Positions 6,474-6,587 of a DNA stretch of 6,587 bases are shown piece by piece. A program made the position numbers and the translations under genes. The notes below the pieces were generated by a model. That model did no database searches. It had not been told where the DNA came from and was given only the letters and a program-made list of their open reading frames with translations. Source of the DNA: Candidatus Omnitrophota bacterium (GTDB lineage: Bacteria > Omnitrophota > Gorgyraeia > S143-82); contig JALVWL010000231.1 of NCBI GenBank assembly GCA_027034965.1, positions 1-6,587 on the forward strand. The letters are read 5' to 3'. Position 1 is the stretch's first letter, and each line of letters opens with the position of its first letter.

Positions 6474-6587
6474 TCAGATCCTCATAGGCGAAACTAGGTA
6501 TATATACGAAAAGGCCATATCCTCTATATCAATCGTATCCCTTATAACAATCGGTCTGTCTGGCGCTATCAACTCCATCTTTACAGG
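6474..6587 (-). CDS. dnaN: DNA polymerase III sliding clamp (beta subunit), C-terminal end only
   Basis: The reading frame enters from the window edge and runs 37 codons to a TGA stop. It ends in YIYLVSPMRI, which matches the conserved C-terminus of the beta clamp (E. coli DnaN ends YVVMPMRL). Before it lies APDRPIVIRD, which fits the last strands of clamp domain III, where a proline and an ILI/VIR-type strand are typical. The family protein forms a ring-shaped dimer that tethers DNA polymerase III to DNA, and its C-terminal residues border the pocket that binds clamp-binding peptides. The remaining ~330 residues lie outside the window, so the start and promoter cannot be judged. The stop is 1 nt from the GTG of the next gene, so the two are probably cotranscribed. 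Identification rests on a short but characteristic tail plus position next to gyrB. Confidence 0.85.
   Translation of the reverse strand, partial: PVKMELIAPDRPIVIRDTIDIEDMAFSYIYLVSPMRI
6479..6483 (-). promoter_or_regulatory. Ribosome binding site for the DUF721-like gene
   Basis: GAGGA lies 6 nt upstream of the GTG at 6472 and inside the last codons of dnaN. It decides the start: an in-frame TGA at 6484-6482 closes the frame just upstream, and no ATG lies between that stop and the GTG. Confidence 0.6.

Noticed and set aside
22..6587. Mobile element, CRISPR array, RNA gene, riboswitch or internal terminator
   Set aside because: Genes fill almost the whole window with gaps of 15 nt or less. 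I saw no tandem or inverted repeats, tRNA-like folds or hairpin plus T-run outside coding sequence, although I could not run a systematic repeat or folding search.

Overview
The window is a compact piece of a bacterial housekeeping operon, with every gene on the minus strand. Read in the direction of transcription (high to low coordinates) it holds the last 37 codons of dnaN (sliding clamp), a 77-residue ORF at the usual position of the DUF721/DciA family, full-length gyrB, full-length gyrA, and a full-length mgtE-type Mg2+ channel gene that ends 21 bases before the window edge. The gaps are 1, 12 and 15 nt, and mgtE overlaps gyrA by 8 nt. No stretch over 300 bases lacks a gene, and there is no room for an internal promoter or terminator outside coding sequence. 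All four internal starts have a Shine-Dalgarno-like sequence at normal spacing, so one polycistronic transcript is the simplest reading.

Organism: the order dnaN - DUF721-like - gyrB - gyrA is the chromosomal replication cluster that in many bacteria lies near oriC. recF, often found between dnaN and gyrB, is absent at this site. GyrB is 800 residues and carries the large insertion in its C-terminal half known from E. coli-type enzymes (Bacillus-type GyrB is near 640). GyrA lacks both the tower insertion and the acidic tail of E. coli GyrA. Codon use leans to ATA for Ile and AGA/AGG for Arg at moderate GC. Together these suggest a deep-branching diderm bacterium. The GyrA N-terminus (MYTRNEKI) and the general style recall Candidatus Omnitrophota or relatives, but this is an impression from memory and no search supports it.

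How the genes fit together: the clamp, a possible helicase-loader-like factor and both gyrase subunits all serve replication and DNA topology. MgtE imports Mg2+, the cofactor that gyrase and polymerases need. Its tight coupling to gyrA is the most notable feature of the layout, although the functional link is inference. I found no clear sign of a mobile element, CRISPR array, RNA gene, frameshift or undescribed system. The most debatable gene is the small DUF721-like ORF.
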